Part shown: positions 1 through 8,323 of the stretch, piece after piece
How positions within the stretch are numbered: position 1 is the stretch's first letter
Layout: each line of letters begins with the position of its first letter
Assembly (NCBI RefSeq): GCF_002019605.1
Contig: NZ_KV917368.1
Coordinates: 5,343,885 to 5,407,884, forward strand
DNA from: Alkalihalobacterium alkalinitrilicum
GTDB lineage: Bacteria; Bacillota; Bacilli; Bacillales; Bacillaceae_F
Direction: 5' to 3'
Length of the DNA stretch: 64,000 nt
Notes under the pieces: generated by a model
Databases searched by the model: none
Seen by the model: only the letters and a program-made list of their open reading frames with translations
What the model was told of the DNA's origin: nothing
Position numbers and translations under genes: made by a program

Positions 1-842
1 CGACTTGGAAAATCGGTGGCCCAGCTGAAGTATTAGTTGAGCCTAAAAATATAGCAGCATTGAAGAAGTTAATGGGGATTATTCGAAGAGAGAATATCCC
101 TTGGCGTGTTATTGGAAGAGGTTCAAACTTACTTGTCAGTGATCTAGGAATTGAGGGAGTTGTCATCAAATTAGGAGACGGAATTAGTCACCTTGAAATT
201 GACGGTGAGGAAATTACCGTCGGTGGTGGCTATTCAGTAATCAAACTGGCCATGGTGATAAGTAAAAAAGGCCTTTCAGGATTAGAATTTGCTAGCGGGA
301 TTCCTGGGTCGGTCGGTGGTGCTGTTTTTATGAACGCAGGTGCTCATGGATCTGATATATCGCAAATTTTATCGAAGGCGCATATTCTATTTGAGGATGG
401 CACAATGAAATGGCTTACAAACGAAGAATTAGACTTTTCTTACCGAACGTCTAAATTACAAAAGGAAAATGGAATTTGTGTTGAAGCGACTTTTCAACTA
501 AAAGCAGGAAACCGTGACGAAATTGTGAGAGTGATGCAAAAAAATAAAGATTATAGACGTGTTTCTCAACCGTGGAATTACCCGTGTGCTGGTAGTGTCT
601 TTAGAAACCCTTTACCTAATTATGCTGGTCAATTAATTGAAAAAGCGGGGTTAAAAGGATTTCAATTAGGTGGTGCTCAAGTTTCAGACATGCATGGAAA
701 CTTCATTGTGAACGTTGCAGATGCAAAGGCAGATGATGTACTAAGTCTTATTCAACATATAAAAAACACAATACGTGAGAAGTTCGCTGTAGAAATAGAA
801 ACAGAAGTTGAGATTGTAGGAAAAAAAGAAAACAACGACTGA
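1..842 (+). CDS. murB: UDP-N-acetylenolpyruvoylglucosamine reductase MurB (5' truncated)
   Basis: FAD enzyme that reduces UDP-GlcNAc-enolpyruvate with NADPH to UDP-MurNAc in cytoplasmic peptidoglycan precursor synthesis. The frame is open from base 3 and begins inside the N-terminal FAD-binding region (TWKIGGPAE), so the true start lies left of the window; the TTG at 60 is internal. Visible family motifs are the glycine-rich SGIPGSVGG...MNAGAHG loop, the YRTS segment and CAGSVFRNP, which carries the catalytic serine of the Bacillus-type enzymes. The C-terminal ETEVEIVG segment matches the family's conserved glutamate. It ends 116 nt before divIB, with a hairpin between, in the order murB-divIB known from the B. 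subtilis dcw cluster. The part present looks intact. Confidence 0.96.
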   Translation, partial: TWKIGGPAEVLVEPKNIAALKKLMGIIRRENIPWRVIGRGSNLLVSDLGIEGVVIKLGDGISHLEIDGEEITVGGGYSVIKLAMVISKKGLSGLEFASGIPGSVGGAVFMNAGAHGSDISQILSKAHILFEDGTMKWLTNEELDFSYRTSKLQKENGICVEATFQLKAGNRDEIVRVMQKNKDYRRVSQPWNYPCAGSVFRNPLPNYAGQLIEKAGLKGFQLGGAQVSDMHGNFIVNVADAKADDVLSLIQHIKNTIREKFAVEIETEVEIVGKKENND

Positions 843-859
843 GCAAATCCGTTGTTTTG

Positions 860-868
860 TGCTATAAT
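860..868 (+). promoter_or_regulatory. Extended -10 promoter upstream of divIB
   Basis: TGCTATAAT is a perfect SigA -10 hexamer with a TGn extension, right after the murB stop. No good -35 lies 17 bp upstream, which extended -10 promoters tolerate. Transcription would start near 875 and give divIB-sbp a promoter independent of murB. Its transcript would begin with the hairpin at 898-925. Confidence 0.5.
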
Positions 869-897
869 ACAAAGATGTAAACACAATTCTCAAAATG

Positions 898-925
898 AAA
901 CGGCATAAATCTTTTATGCCGTTTT
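898..925 (+). terminator. Hairpin between murB and divIB
   Basis: A perfect 12-bp inverted repeat (AAACGGCATAAA and TTTATGCCGTTT, 3-nt loop) followed by a short T/C run. It could be an intrinsic terminator for transcripts from murB, or a leader hairpin for the promoter at 860-868. The weak T tract suggests partial termination. Confidence 0.55.
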
Positions 926-958
926 CGAAATATGGGCGTGTATAATGGAGGTTGGACT

Positions 959-1738
959 ATGGCTGATGAAAAAGTCATTACCATCAACGACAGAATTCCT
1001 AAGTTAAAGGAACAAAGAAAGCAACGAGCGAACCGAAGATTAATTTTCTTTTTGTCTTTCTTTTTTTTACTCATCCTCTTAGTAATATATTTTCAATCTC
1101 CGTTAAGTCACATTAAGACGATCGAAGTCCACGGAAATGATTACTTACCTAAAGAGATAATCGTCAATAGTTCGAAATTAAGTAGTGGGACAAGCATTTG
1201 GCAACTTGATAAAGAAGAAGTAATTGCCCGAATAGTTTCTTTAAAGGAAATTGAGTCAGCAGACATTTCAAGAAAGTTTCCAAATAAGATTGAAATCCAT
1301 ATCGTTGAATATCAACGAGTGGCGTATATGTACCAAGAAGGAAAGTATTATCCGATTTTAAGTACAGGGGCTTTTTTAGAGGAATTACCCCCTAATGTAA
1401 TGCCAGTAGATGCTCCTATCTTAAGAGACTGGGAACCTGGACCAGTTGCCCAAGAGCTAGCAGCTGAACTAACAAAGTTATCCGATGGACTTTTTAATAG
1501 AATCTCAGAAATTTACTATACACCTACGGAAGCCGATCCACTAAGAATTATTGTTTTTATGAATGATGGGCATGAAGTGCATTCAACCGTTCGGGATTTT
1601 TCCGATAAAATTGCACCTTATCCTTCAATTGTTAAAGAAATAGACCCAAATAAGATAGGGATTATCCATATGAGGATGACTCCTTATTTCGAAGAGTTTG
1701 ACGTTGAGGAGGAAGAAGAAGGTGAAGGTGAGGGGTAA
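959..1738 (+). CDS. divIB: Cell-division protein DivIB (FtsQ family)
   Basis: Bitopic division protein that in B. subtilis works with DivIC and FtsL at the septum. The ATG at 959 follows GGAGG (947-951) at 7 nt, which is better than the in-frame ATG at 932. The 259-residue product has a basic cytoplasmic N-terminus, one membrane span (about residues 27-47, FFLSFFFLLILLVIYF) and an outer POTRA domain starting IKTIEVHGNDYLPKEII, then the FtsQ/DivIB beta domain. The C-terminus is a very acidic tail (DVEEEEEGEGEG). The 3' end overlaps the start of ylxW by 17 nt. Length and order fit the Bacillus gene. Confidence 0.95.
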   Translation: MADEKVITINDRIPKLKEQRKQRANRRLIFFLSFFFLLILLVIYFQSPLSHIKTIEVHGNDYLPKEIIVNSSKLSSGTSIWQLDKEEVIARIVSLKEIESADISRKFPNKIEIHIVEYQRVAYMYQEGKYYPILSTGAFLEELPPNVMPVDAPILRDWEPGPVAQELAAELTKLSDGLFNRISEIYYTPTEADPLRIIVFMNDGHEVHSTVRDFSDKIAPYPSIVKEIDPNKIGIIHMRMTPYFEEFDVEEEEEGEGEG

Positions 1739-2435
1739 ACACGTTATTCTTTCCCTTGTCTTATTGGTAACGGGGTTTATCATAGCATTATCTTATCAAT
1801 TTGCTAATGAGCATCAAGATACAAATCCAATCTCACAGCGCCAATGGAGACATGAAGATGAATTACGTAATAATATTATACTAGAGCAAGCAGTCAACCG
1901 TAATTTACAAGAAGACTTACGAGGGTACCAAGCTCAACTAAGAGAAATTGAAGCTGAAATTGCAGATTTAACGGAAGAACAAGAAGTTAGAGTAGCCTCT
2001 TTAATTGAGGATTTAGACAGATTGAGAAAAATAGTAGGTACTGTTAAAGTTAATGGGCCTGGAGTTGAAGTCACATTAGCCGACAATTCATATGTTCCCG
2101 ATGGAGCTAACCCTAATGATTATATTGTTCATGAAGAACATGTTCATAAAGTCGTTCAAGAATTATTAGTCGCTGGCGCTGAAGCTGTTGCGATTAATGG
2201 GCACCGTCTATCGCACAATTCATTTATTCAATGTATTGGACCTGTTATTTATATTGATGGTCATACGTCTTATGCGCCATTTGTAGTTACGGCCATAGGA
2301 GATTCTTTAAGTTTAGAAGGCTCAATGACATTACCTGGTGGAGTAAGGGACCAGTTAGTGAATGATCTTATCGAAGTAAGGGTGCAACAAAAAAATGAAG
2401 TTATTATGGAACCTTACTTATCTGAAAGCAGGTGA
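1722..2435 (+). CDS. ylxW: DUF881 membrane protein YlxW
   Basis: YlxW/DUF881 family, found in Bacillus division clusters; its molecular role is not settled. The 237-residue product has one N-terminal membrane span (VILSLVLLVTGFIIALSY), a coiled coil at about residues 45-100, and a C-terminal alpha/beta DUF881 domain with the VNGPGVEVTLADNS and AVAINGHRLS segments. The GTG at 1722 was chosen because GAGGAGG (1706-1712) sits 9 nt upstream; this start lies inside the end of divIB, suggesting translational coupling. YlxX follows with another overlap and is a paralogue. Confidence 0.9.
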   Translation: MKVRGKHVILSLVLLVTGFIIALSYQFANEHQDTNPISQRQWRHEDELRNNIILEQAVNRNLQEDLRGYQAQLREIEAEIADLTEEQEVRVASLIEDLDRLRKIVGTVKVNGPGVEVTLADNSYVPDGANPNDYIVHEEHVHKVVQELLVAGAEAVAINGHRLSHNSFIQCIGPVIYIDGHTSYAPFVVTAIGDSLSLEGSMTLPGGVRDQLVNDLIEVRVQQKNEVIMEPYLSESR

Positions 2436-2440
2436 CATCA

Positions 2441-3148
2441 TTGAGTAAACAAGTCATTTTTATGATTGTGACTCTTATTATTGGTTTTATGTTAGCAATT
2501 CAATTTCAATCAACAAAAGAACCTGTAGTCAGGGATACGAGAGATATTCGAGAATTGCGTAAAGAATTACGTGCAGAACAGGACAAGCACCAGCAACTAG
2601 TACAAGAAATTGATAAATATGCTTCATTAATAGATCAATATGAAGTTTCGTTAAATGACCATAAGGAAAACGTTGAAAACGTAATGGAAGACCAAATTGA
2701 TAGTCTAAGAAAAGAAGCGGGTTTAACAGAAGTATCGGGTGAAGGAATTATCCTTATAATCGAGCCCCTATATCATGATCAATTTTTTGGGAATCAAAGG
2801 CACTCAGTATCTCCAGTTTTACTTCGTTTTCTTGTTAACGAGTTAAATTTTAATGGAGCTAAAGAGATTGCGATCGGTAATCAAAGAATTATTTCAACAA
2901 CTGCCTTTCGAGAAGTAAATGGAGTAACTCGTGTTAATAATAGGAGACTTCCACCATTACCTATAGAAATAAAAGTTATATCAAACGATGCTGAAAAACT
3001 TCATAATGAAATGGTCGTTTCTGAATCAGTAGAGTATTTTGAAATTGATAATTTAAAATTAACGTCTACGCCAATTAACTATCTTGAATTACCAGCTTTT
3101 GATGATACACCAAGGGTGAGGTATATGGAGCAAATGAAGGAGGATTAA
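2441..3148 (+). CDS. ylxX: DUF881 membrane protein YlxX
   Basis: Paralogue of the preceding YlxW with the same plan: an N-terminal membrane span (VIFMIVTLIIGFMLAIQF), a coiled coil at about residues 30-85, and a DUF881 domain (GEGIILIIEPL, AKEIAIGNQRIIS). The start is probably the TTG at 2441, six bases after CAGGTGA, which also contains the ylxW stop; the GTG at 2432 has no usable ribosome site. About 235 residues. The tandem ylxW-ylxX arrangement between divIB and sbp is that of B. subtilis. Function is unknown; the predicted topology puts the DUF881 domain outside the membrane. Confidence 0.9.
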   Translation: MSKQVIFMIVTLIIGFMLAIQFQSTKEPVVRDTRDIRELRKELRAEQDKHQQLVQEIDKYASLIDQYEVSLNDHKENVENVMEDQIDSLRKEAGLTEVSGEGIILIIEPLYHDQFFGNQRHSVSPVLLRFLVNELNFNGAKEIAIGNQRIISTTAFREVNGVTRVNNRRLPPLPIEIKVISNDAEKLHNEMVVSESVEYFEIDNLKLTSTPINYLELPAFDDTPRVRYMEQMKED

Positions 3149-3155
3149 CTGACCG

Positions 3156-3515
3156 ATGTGGTTACCAATTATTGGTCTAATTTTAGGGGTAATTTTAGGA
3201 TTTTTTACAGAGTTTCGTATACCTGATGAGTATTCCAACTATTTGTCAATTGCGGTATTAGCTGCATTAGATACATTATTCGGTGGAATACGTGCTCATT
3301 TACAACACAGCTTTGATTCCAATGTTTTTTTAACAGGTTTCTTTTTTAATATCCTTCTTGCTGCAGGTTTAGCTTTTCTAGGTGTTCATCTTGGTGTAGA
3401 CTTATATTTAGCAGCAATATTTGCTTTCGGTGTAAGACTTTTCAATAATATTGCAGTTATACGTCGGATGTTGTTGTCGAATTGGAACGAAAGAAGGAAT
3501 GAAAACAAGGCTTAG
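3156..3515 (+). CDS. sbp: Small basic membrane protein Sbp (DUF1290)
   Basis: A 119-residue hydrophobic protein of the Sbp/DUF1290 family with three to four predicted membrane spans and a basic C-terminus (RRMLLSNWNERRNENKA). The ATG at 3156 follows AAGGAGG (3137-3143). It is the last gene of the murB-divIB-ylxWX run and is separated from ftsA by 255 nt, as in B. subtilis. Its biochemical role is unknown; conserved position suggests a cell-envelope function. Confidence 0.9.
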   Translation: MWLPIIGLILGVILGFFTEFRIPDEYSNYLSIAVLAALDTLFGGIRAHLQHSFDSNVFLTGFFFNILLAAGLAFLGVHLGVDLYLAAIFAFGVRLFNNIAVIRRMLLSNWNERRNENKA

Positions 3516-3551
3516 AAAACGATATAATGGTTCTCTTAAGTTATGAAAACA

Positions 3552-3580
3552 AGAGGATTTTTGAAAAAAAAGTGAGAAAT
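3552..3580 (+). promoter_or_regulatory. Possible SigH-type promoter before ftsA
   Basis: AGAGGATTT (3552-3560) fits a SigH -35 and GAAAT (3576-3580) partly fits the -10 at suitable spacing. B. subtilis ftsAZ is known to have a SigH promoter that raises FtsZ at sporulation onset. The -10 match is imperfect, so this is tentative. Confidence 0.3.
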
Positions 3581-3739
3581 GTAAAGAAAAACAAAAAAAA
3601 TAAAAGGGAAACTACATTTAATGTTGAATTATTTTATAGTTAGATGAATTTCTCTTCATATTCTCTCACTAGAACTTTTTAATCGTTAACGCAATTGATA
3701 ATCACAGAAGTTTCAGTTAAAAATATAGCAGTGTTTTTA

Positions 3740-3748
3740 TGCTATACA
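3740..3748 (+). promoter_or_regulatory. Extended -10 element upstream of ftsA
   Basis: TGCTATACA is an extended SigA-like -10. A start about 7 nt downstream would leave an unusually short leader before the ftsA ribosome site (3756-3764), so it may not be the main promoter. The A/T-rich 3516-3739 stretch holds no gene. Confidence 0.3.
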
Positions 3749-3770
3749 GAATAAAAAGGAGGTGCCACAG

Positions 3771-5048
3771 ATGAACAACAATGATATTTATGTAAGCTTA
3801 GACATCGGTACATCCAATGTAAGAGTTATCATTGGAGAAATGGCCAATGGAACACTAAACATCATTGGTGTTGGAAATACGAAGTCCCATGGGATAAAGA
3901 AAGGCTCCATTGTAGATATTGATGAAACTGTAAAATCAATTAAGAGAGCTGTCGATCAAGCGGAGCGCATGATCGGTTTATCGATAAAGCAAGTTATAGT
4001 AGGTGTTAATGGGAATCATGTTCAGTTACAGCCTTGTCATGGTGTGGTTGCTGTCTCTAGCCCTGACCGTGAAATTGGTGATGAAGATATCGCTCGAGTC
4101 ATCGATGCAGCCCAAGTGGTATCAATTCCACCAGAACGTGAAATCATTGACGTTATTCCACGTCAATTTATCGTTGATGGTTTAGATGAAATTAATGATC
4201 CACGAGGAATGATCGGTGTAAGGTTAGAGATGGAAGGCACTATTATCACTGGATCCAAAACTATATTACATAATTTGTTGCGGTGTGTAGAGCGAGCTGG
4301 TTTACAAATTGCTGACATATGCCTTCAACCACTTGCAGGTGGTGCAGTTGCGATCTCTAAAGATGAGAAAAGTCTTGGAGTAGGCCTTGTCGATATTGGT
4401 GGTGGTTCAACTACTGTTTCTATCTTTGAACAAGGGACACTGAAAACTACTTCTGTTATACCGATTGGCGGAGACCATGTTACGAATGATATTGCGATTG
4501 GGTTACGTACTTCTAGTGAAGAAGCAGAACGTATTAAATTAAAGTATGGACATGCCTACATTGATGAAGCATCAGATGCAGAACTGTTTAAAGTGGCTGT
4601 TATCGGAAGTAATGATCAAGATGAATTTTCGCAGTATGATATTGCACACATTATTGAAGCACGAATGGATGAAATATTTGAACTCATTGAAAAAGAAGTT
4701 CATCGGTTAGGGTATCGTGATTTACCGGGTGGCTATGTACTTACTGGAGGAGCAGTTATGGTTCCAGGAGTTTTAGAATTAGCTCGTGAAGTGTTACAAA
4801 GTAATGTAAGAATTGCTATACCTGATTATATTGGTGTTCGTGAACCTCAATATACAATGGGTGTTGGATTAATCCAATTTGCTTATCGTAATGTTAAAAT
4901 TCAAGGAAAAGAAGTTGCAGCCTCGGTTTCTGACTTGAATCAAGGAGAAAAGACGAATCCTAAGAAGGAAAAAGCAGCTCCTAAGGCGAAAGAGGATAAA
5001 GAAGGTATGAAAAAGGTGAAGAATTGGTTTAAAGTATTCTTTGAATAA
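3771..5048 (+). CDS. ftsA: Cell-division protein FtsA
   Basis: Actin-like ATPase that tethers FtsZ filaments to the membrane. The ATG at 3771 follows AAGGAGGTG at 6 nt; the upstream GTG at 3762 is part of the ribosome site. The 425-residue protein begins [16 protein letters not shown] (phosphate-1 loop at about D11-N16), has the phosphate-2 loop VDIGGGSTT at about 205-215, the adenosine motif [14 protein letters not shown], and ends in an amphipathic basic/hydrophobic helix ([10 protein letters not shown]) that in the family binds the membrane. A lysine- and alanine-rich linker precedes that helix. ftsZ begins 41 nt downstream. Confidence 0.97.
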   Translation: MNNNDIYVSLDIGTSNVRVIIGEMANGTLNIIGVGNTKSHGIKKGSIVDIDETVKSIKRAVDQAERMIGLSIKQVIVGVNGNHVQLQPCHGVVAVSSPDREIGDEDIARVIDAAQVVSIPPEREIIDVIPRQFIVDGLDEINDPRGMIGVRLEMEGTIITGSKTILHNLLRCVERAGLQIADICLQPLAGGAVAISKDEKSLGVGLVDIGGGSTTVSIFEQGTLKTTSVIPIGGDHVTNDIAIGLRTSSEEAERIKLKYGHAYIDEASDAELFKVAVIGSNDQDEFSQYDIAHIIEARMDEIFELIEKEVHRLGYRDLPGGYVLTGGAVMVPGVLELAREVLQSNVRIAIPDYIGVREPQYTMGVGLIQFAYRNVKIQGKEVAASVSDLNQGEKTNPKKEKAAPKAKEDKEGMKKVKNWFKVFFE

Positions 5049-5089
5049 TCGTGATTTACGGCATACATGATGAATTAGGAGGACCTTAC

Positions 5090-6238
5090 ATGTTAGAGTT
5101 TGAAATGGATATGGAACAACTAGCGACAATCAAAGTCATCGGTGTTGGCGGTGGCGGAAGTAACGCTGTTAACCGTATGATCGAAAATGGTTTACAAGGC
5201 GTTGAGTTTATCGCTGTAAATACAGATGCACAAGCTTTGCATTTATCGAAAGCAGAAATCAAGCTACAATTAGGTGGTAAATTAACTCGCGGACTTGGTG
5301 CAGGTGCAAATCCAGATATCGGAAAAAAAGCTGCAGAAGAAAGTAGAGAGCAACTTGAAGAAGCGTTAAAAGGCGCTGATATGGTGTTTATTACAGCAGG
5401 CATGGGTGGAGGTACAGGAACAGGTGCTGCACCAGTAATCGCTGAAATTGCTAAAGAATTAGGAGCATTAACAGTAGGTGTTGTAACGCGACCATTTACG
5501 TTTGAAGGACGTAAACGTTCGACACAAGCTGGTGGTGGTATCGACGCTTTAAAAGAGAAAGTTGATACATTAATTGTTATTCCTAATGATCGCCTTTTGG
5601 AAATTGTTGATAAAAATACTCCAATGCTAGAAGCGTTCCGTGAAGCGGATAATGTTCTTCGTCAAGGTGTACAAGGTATTTCCGATTTAATTGCAGTTCC
5701 AGGGCTAATTAACTTAGACTTTGCAGATGTGAAGACAATTATGGTTGATAAAGGGTCTGCGCTAATGGGGATTGGTATTGCAACAGGTGAAAATCGAGCT
5801 ACGGAAGCGGCTAAGAAGGCCATTTCAAGTCCTTTACTTGAAACTTCAGTAGATGGTGCCCAAGGGGTATTAATGAATATTACAGGTGGTTCAAACTTAA
5901 GTTTATACGAAGTTCATGAAGCTGCTGAAATTGTTTCTGCTGCTTCAGACTCTGAAGTAAATATGATTTTCGGATCTGTTATTAATGAGAACTTAAAAGA
6001 TGAAATCGTTGTTACAGTAATTGCAACGGGATTTGAAGATAGTGAAAGTAACACGGTTAACAACAGACAACAGTTGCAACGTCCTTCGGTACAACCAAAG
6101 GCTACAACTACACAAGCACAACCAAAGCAAGAAGAAGTGAAGGAGCCGAGATTTAATCCACAAGCTCAGCAACCTGAACAAGCGGATACACTTGATATTC
6201 CAACGTTTTTACGTAATCGAAAAAGACGTTCAAAGTAA
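5090..6238 (+). CDS. ftsZ: Cell-division GTPase FtsZ
   Basis: Tubulin homologue that polymerises into the Z-ring. The ATG at 5090 follows TAGGAGGA; the in-frame GTG at 5051 lacks a ribosome site. The 382-residue product has the length I recall for the B. subtilis protein. It shows the T1 loop [11 protein letters not shown], tubulin signature GGGTGTG (residues 106-112), and T7 loop [11 protein letters not shown] (from about 208) that supplies the acid for GTP hydrolysis in the neighbouring subunit. A Q/P-rich linker follows, then the conserved C-terminal peptide DIPTFLRNR that binds FtsA, SepF and other partners. sepF lies 5 kb downstream. A separate, distant member of the superfamily is encoded at 36494. 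Confidence 0.99.
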   Translation: MLEFEMDMEQLATIKVIGVGGGGSNAVNRMIENGLQGVEFIAVNTDAQALHLSKAEIKLQLGGKLTRGLGAGANPDIGKKAAEESREQLEEALKGADMVFITAGMGGGTGTGAAPVIAEIAKELGALTVGVVTRPFTFEGRKRSTQAGGGIDALKEKVDTLIVIPNDRLLEIVDKNTPMLEAFREADNVLRQGVQGISDLIAVPGLINLDFADVKTIMVDKGSALMGIGIATGENRATEAAKKAISSPLLETSVDGAQGVLMNITGGSNLSLYEVHEAAEIVSAASDSEVNMIFGSVINENLKDEIVVTVIATGFEDSESNTVNNRQQLQRPSVQPKATTTQAQPKQEEVKEPRFNPQAQQPEQADTLDIPTFLRNRKRRSK

Positions 6239-6247
6239 ATGAAAAAG

Positions 6248-6278
6248 AAGTTGGCCTATGAGCCAACTTTTTTTTTTA
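6248..6278 (+). terminator. Intrinsic terminator after ftsZ
   Basis: Stem AAGTTGGC / GCCAACTT with a 6-nt loop, running into about ten T residues. It ends the ftsAZ transcript and separates it from the spoIIG operon. Confidence 0.92.
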
Positions 6279-6358
6279 CCTAAAAAGATTAACGATTTAT
6301 ATGGAATGGGAGACAAATGATTTTATTATTATTGAAAATTATTATTCATAAAAAATAT

Positions 6359-6387
6359 TGTCAAATCGTAAATATGTTACTTTGACA
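6359..6387 (+). promoter_or_regulatory. Candidate Spo0A boxes upstream of spoIIGA
   Basis: TGTCAAA (6359-6365) and, in reverse orientation, TTTGACA (6381-6387) each differ by one base from the 0A box TGTCGAA/TTCGACA. They lie roughly 85-115 bp upstream of the predicted start of the promoter at 6434-6467, near where B. subtilis spoIIG has its distal Spo0A site. Confidence 0.45.
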
Positions 6388-6433
6388 GTATATGTGAAAA
6401 TCTATCAAAATAACTATTTTATCTCGTCATAAA

Positions 6434-6467
6434 CTGACAGACTTATAAATAGAATTTGATATATACT
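6434..6467 (+). promoter_or_regulatory. spoIIG-type promoter with 22-bp spacer
   Basis: CTGACA (6434-6439) and TATACT (6462-6467) are near-consensus SigA hexamers separated by 22 bp rather than 17. This overlong spacer is the hallmark of the B. subtilis spoIIG promoter, which SigA polymerase uses only with phosphorylated Spo0A. It lies 39 nt before spoIIGA. Confidence 0.7.
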
Positions 6468-6506
6468 TGGCTAAACATTACCAAATTGCGATTGAGAGGA
6501 CATGCA

Positions 6507-7430
6507 ATGACCATTTATTTGGATGTAATTTGGGTTCTTAATCTATGTATTGACTTTCTCTTAATTTGGATAACTGCAATAACACTAAAAAGAACGGTAC
6601 ATATATGGCGGTTATTCCTAGCAGCTCTATTTGCGTCACTAATCGTTTTTTTGATGTTTACACCATTTGGTCATTTGTTTTATCAACCATGGATGAAATT
6701 TTTATACTCAATGGCCATTGTTTTAATTGCCTTTGGGTTTCACCGATTGATCTATTTTATTCAAAACTTATTTATGTTTTACTTTGTAACTTTTATGACG
6801 GGAGGAGGCTTATTTGCGCTTCATTTCTTTTGGCAAACTGAGTTTGAAGTTTTAGATGGTGTCATGTTTACGAAAACGTCAGGGTTTGGTAGTACGTTTA
6901 GCTGGTTATTTGTGTTAATTGGTTTTCCACTCGTCTGGCTTTTCTCAAAACATCAGTTAAAACAAGTTGAGACTAGAAAAATTCATTATGAACAAGTCGT
7001 TACTGTTGAAATCTCAATTGGTCAAGAAACGATAGAACTGAAAGGTCTCGTCGATAGTGGGAATCAATTACATGATCCTATTACTAGAGCCCCTGTTATG
7101 GTCATAGAAAAGGATGCATTACATTCTATGCTAAATACTGATGAAATTGAACTACTTCTCTATTATGAAAATTTAGAAAGAATTTTTGAGATGAAACATC
7201 CATTAGCAGAAAGAATTAGAATTATACCATATCGAGTCGTAGGGAAAGATCAACAATTTATGGTCGCAATTAAGCCAGATTATGTTAGAGTGACGACGGC
7301 CGATGAACAGCATCTTGTTAAGAAAGTACTGATTGGGATTAACGATATGAAACTATCAAATGACGGAGACTATCAATGTATTGTTCATCCGAAGATGCTT
7401 GTTGCAGGACAAGGGAAAAAATTAGCTTAG
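6507..7430 (+). CDS. spoIIGA: Sporulation sigma-E processing aspartic protease SpoIIGA
   Basis: Membrane aspartic protease that removes the pro-sequence of SigE in the mother cell after a signal from SpoIIR. The ATG at 6507 follows GAGAGGA. The 307-residue protein has five hydrophobic spans in its N-terminal half (residues about 5-155), then a soluble protease domain with the catalytic D-S-G triad at residue 183 (LVDSGNQL), where I recall the B. subtilis catalytic aspartate. The dimeric enzyme uses one such Asp per subunit. It is directly followed by its substrate gene sigE (26-nt gap), the spoIIG operon. The bpr-type protease genes found here in B. subtilis are absent. Confidence 0.96.
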   Translation: MTIYLDVIWVLNLCIDFLLIWITAITLKRTVHIWRLFLAALFASLIVFLMFTPFGHLFYQPWMKFLYSMAIVLIAFGFHRLIYFIQNLFMFYFVTFMTGGGLFALHFFWQTEFEVLDGVMFTKTSGFGSTFSWLFVLIGFPLVWLFSKHQLKQVETRKIHYEQVVTVEISIGQETIELKGLVDSGNQLHDPITRAPVMVIEKDALHSMLNTDEIELLLYYENLERIFEMKHPLAERIRIIPYRVVGKDQQFMVAIKPDYVRVTTADEQHLVKKVLIGINDMKLSNDGDYQCIVHPKMLVAGQGKKLA

Positions 7431-7456
7431 TTTCACTTTATTGAGGAGGCAATAAC

Positions 7457-8170
7457 ATGCTAAAGTTGAAGTTTACATTGATGTGGCAAAGAATTTTATA
7501 TCGCTTAGGAATGAAACCAGATGAAATATATTACATAGGTGGAAGTGAAGCACTACCTCCACCTTTATCTAAAGAAGAGGAAGCACACTTGTTAAGCAAA
7601 TTACCTACAGGGGATAAAGCGGTTCGAGCGATGCTTATTGAACGAAATTTAAGGCTTGTCGTCTATATTGCCCGTAAATTTGAAAATACAGGAATTAATA
7701 TTGAGGACTTAATTAGTATTGGAACAATTGGTCTTATTAAGGCAGTGAATACATTTAATCCCGAAAAAAAGATCAAATTAGCAACATATGCTTCACGCTG
7801 TATAGAAAATGAAATTTTGATGTATTTACGTCGTAATAATAAAATTCGTTCAGAAGTTTCTTTCGATGAACCTCTGAATATTGACTGGGATGGAAATGAG
7901 TTATTATTATCAGATGTTCTCGGAACAGAAGATGATATTATTACAAAAGGTATTGAAGAAAAAGTCGATCGAAAATTGTTAGTTAAAGCTTTGCACACTT
8001 TAAATGATCGAGAAAAACAAATTATGGAACTTCGTTTTGGTTTAGCGGGTGATGAAGAAAAGACACAAAAAGATGTAGCCGATTTACTCGGGATATCACA
8101 ATCATATATATCACGTTTAGAAAAACGCATCATTAAGCGGTTAAGAAAAGAATTTAATAAAATGGTGTAA
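7457..8170 (+). CDS. sigE: RNA polymerase sigma-E factor precursor (pro-SigE)
   Basis: Early mother-cell sporulation sigma factor, 237 residues. The first about 26 residues form the membrane-associated pro-sequence ([20 protein letters not shown]); the [15 protein letters not shown] segment holds the tyrosines at which SpoIIGA cleaves in B. subtilis. Sigma region 2 follows ([31 protein letters not shown]), and region 4 has the helix-turn-helix [19 protein letters not shown]. No sign of the recombination-split (skin) gene form known for sigK. The start has TGAGGAGG at good distance. sigG follows 153 nt later. Confidence 0.98.
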   Translation: MLKLKFTLMWQRILYRLGMKPDEIYYIGGSEALPPPLSKEEEAHLLSKLPTGDKAVRAMLIERNLRLVVYIARKFENTGINIEDLISIGTIGLIKAVNTFNPEKKIKLATYASRCIENEILMYLRRNNKIRSEVSFDEPLNIDWDGNELLLSDVLGTEDDIITKGIEEKVDRKLLVKALHTLNDREKQIMELRFGLAGDEEKTQKDVADLLGISQSYISRLEKRIIKRLRKEFNKMV

Positions 8171-8258
8171 GTTCGAAAAAAAATATTTTATTGCTCAGCA
8201 ACGTAGTTATACCATGAACTCATTCGTTTTTATTCAAAATTAACTAAAGAGTTATCGT

Positions 8259-8286
8259 GCATATTTTTCCCTCTCAAGGAGATACT
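8259..8286 (+). promoter_or_regulatory. SigF/SigG-type promoter of sigG
   Basis: GCATA (8259-8263) and GGAGATACT (8278-8286) match the forespore consensus GyATA / GGnnAnAnT with a 14-nt gap. The B. subtilis sigG gene is transcribed by SigF and then SigG itself. Transcription would start near 8292, just downstream of the left arm of the hairpin at 8265-8321. Confidence 0.65.
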
Positions 8287-8321
8287 TTACATGAACATCA
8301 TTCTCCTGTTGGGAGGGAAAG
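8265..8321 (+). promoter_or_regulatory. Hairpin masking the sigG ribosome-binding site in read-through RNA
   Basis: TTTTCCCTCTC (8265-8275) can pair, with two G-U pairs, over 11 bp with GGGAGGGAAAG (8311-8321), which contains the sigG Shine-Dalgarno sequence. The left arm lies upstream of the predicted forespore start site, so the hairpin can form only in transcripts reading through from spoIIG. Confidence 0.65.
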
Positions 8322-8323
8322 AA

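Noticed and set aside
5086-5403. Minus-strand frame opposite ftsZ
   Set aside because: Antisense shadow of a strongly conserved gene; no ribosome site and atypical composition.
7663-8133. Minus-strand 156-codon frame opposite sigE
   Set aside because: Shadow of the sigE codon pattern; serine-rich translation with no family resemblance.
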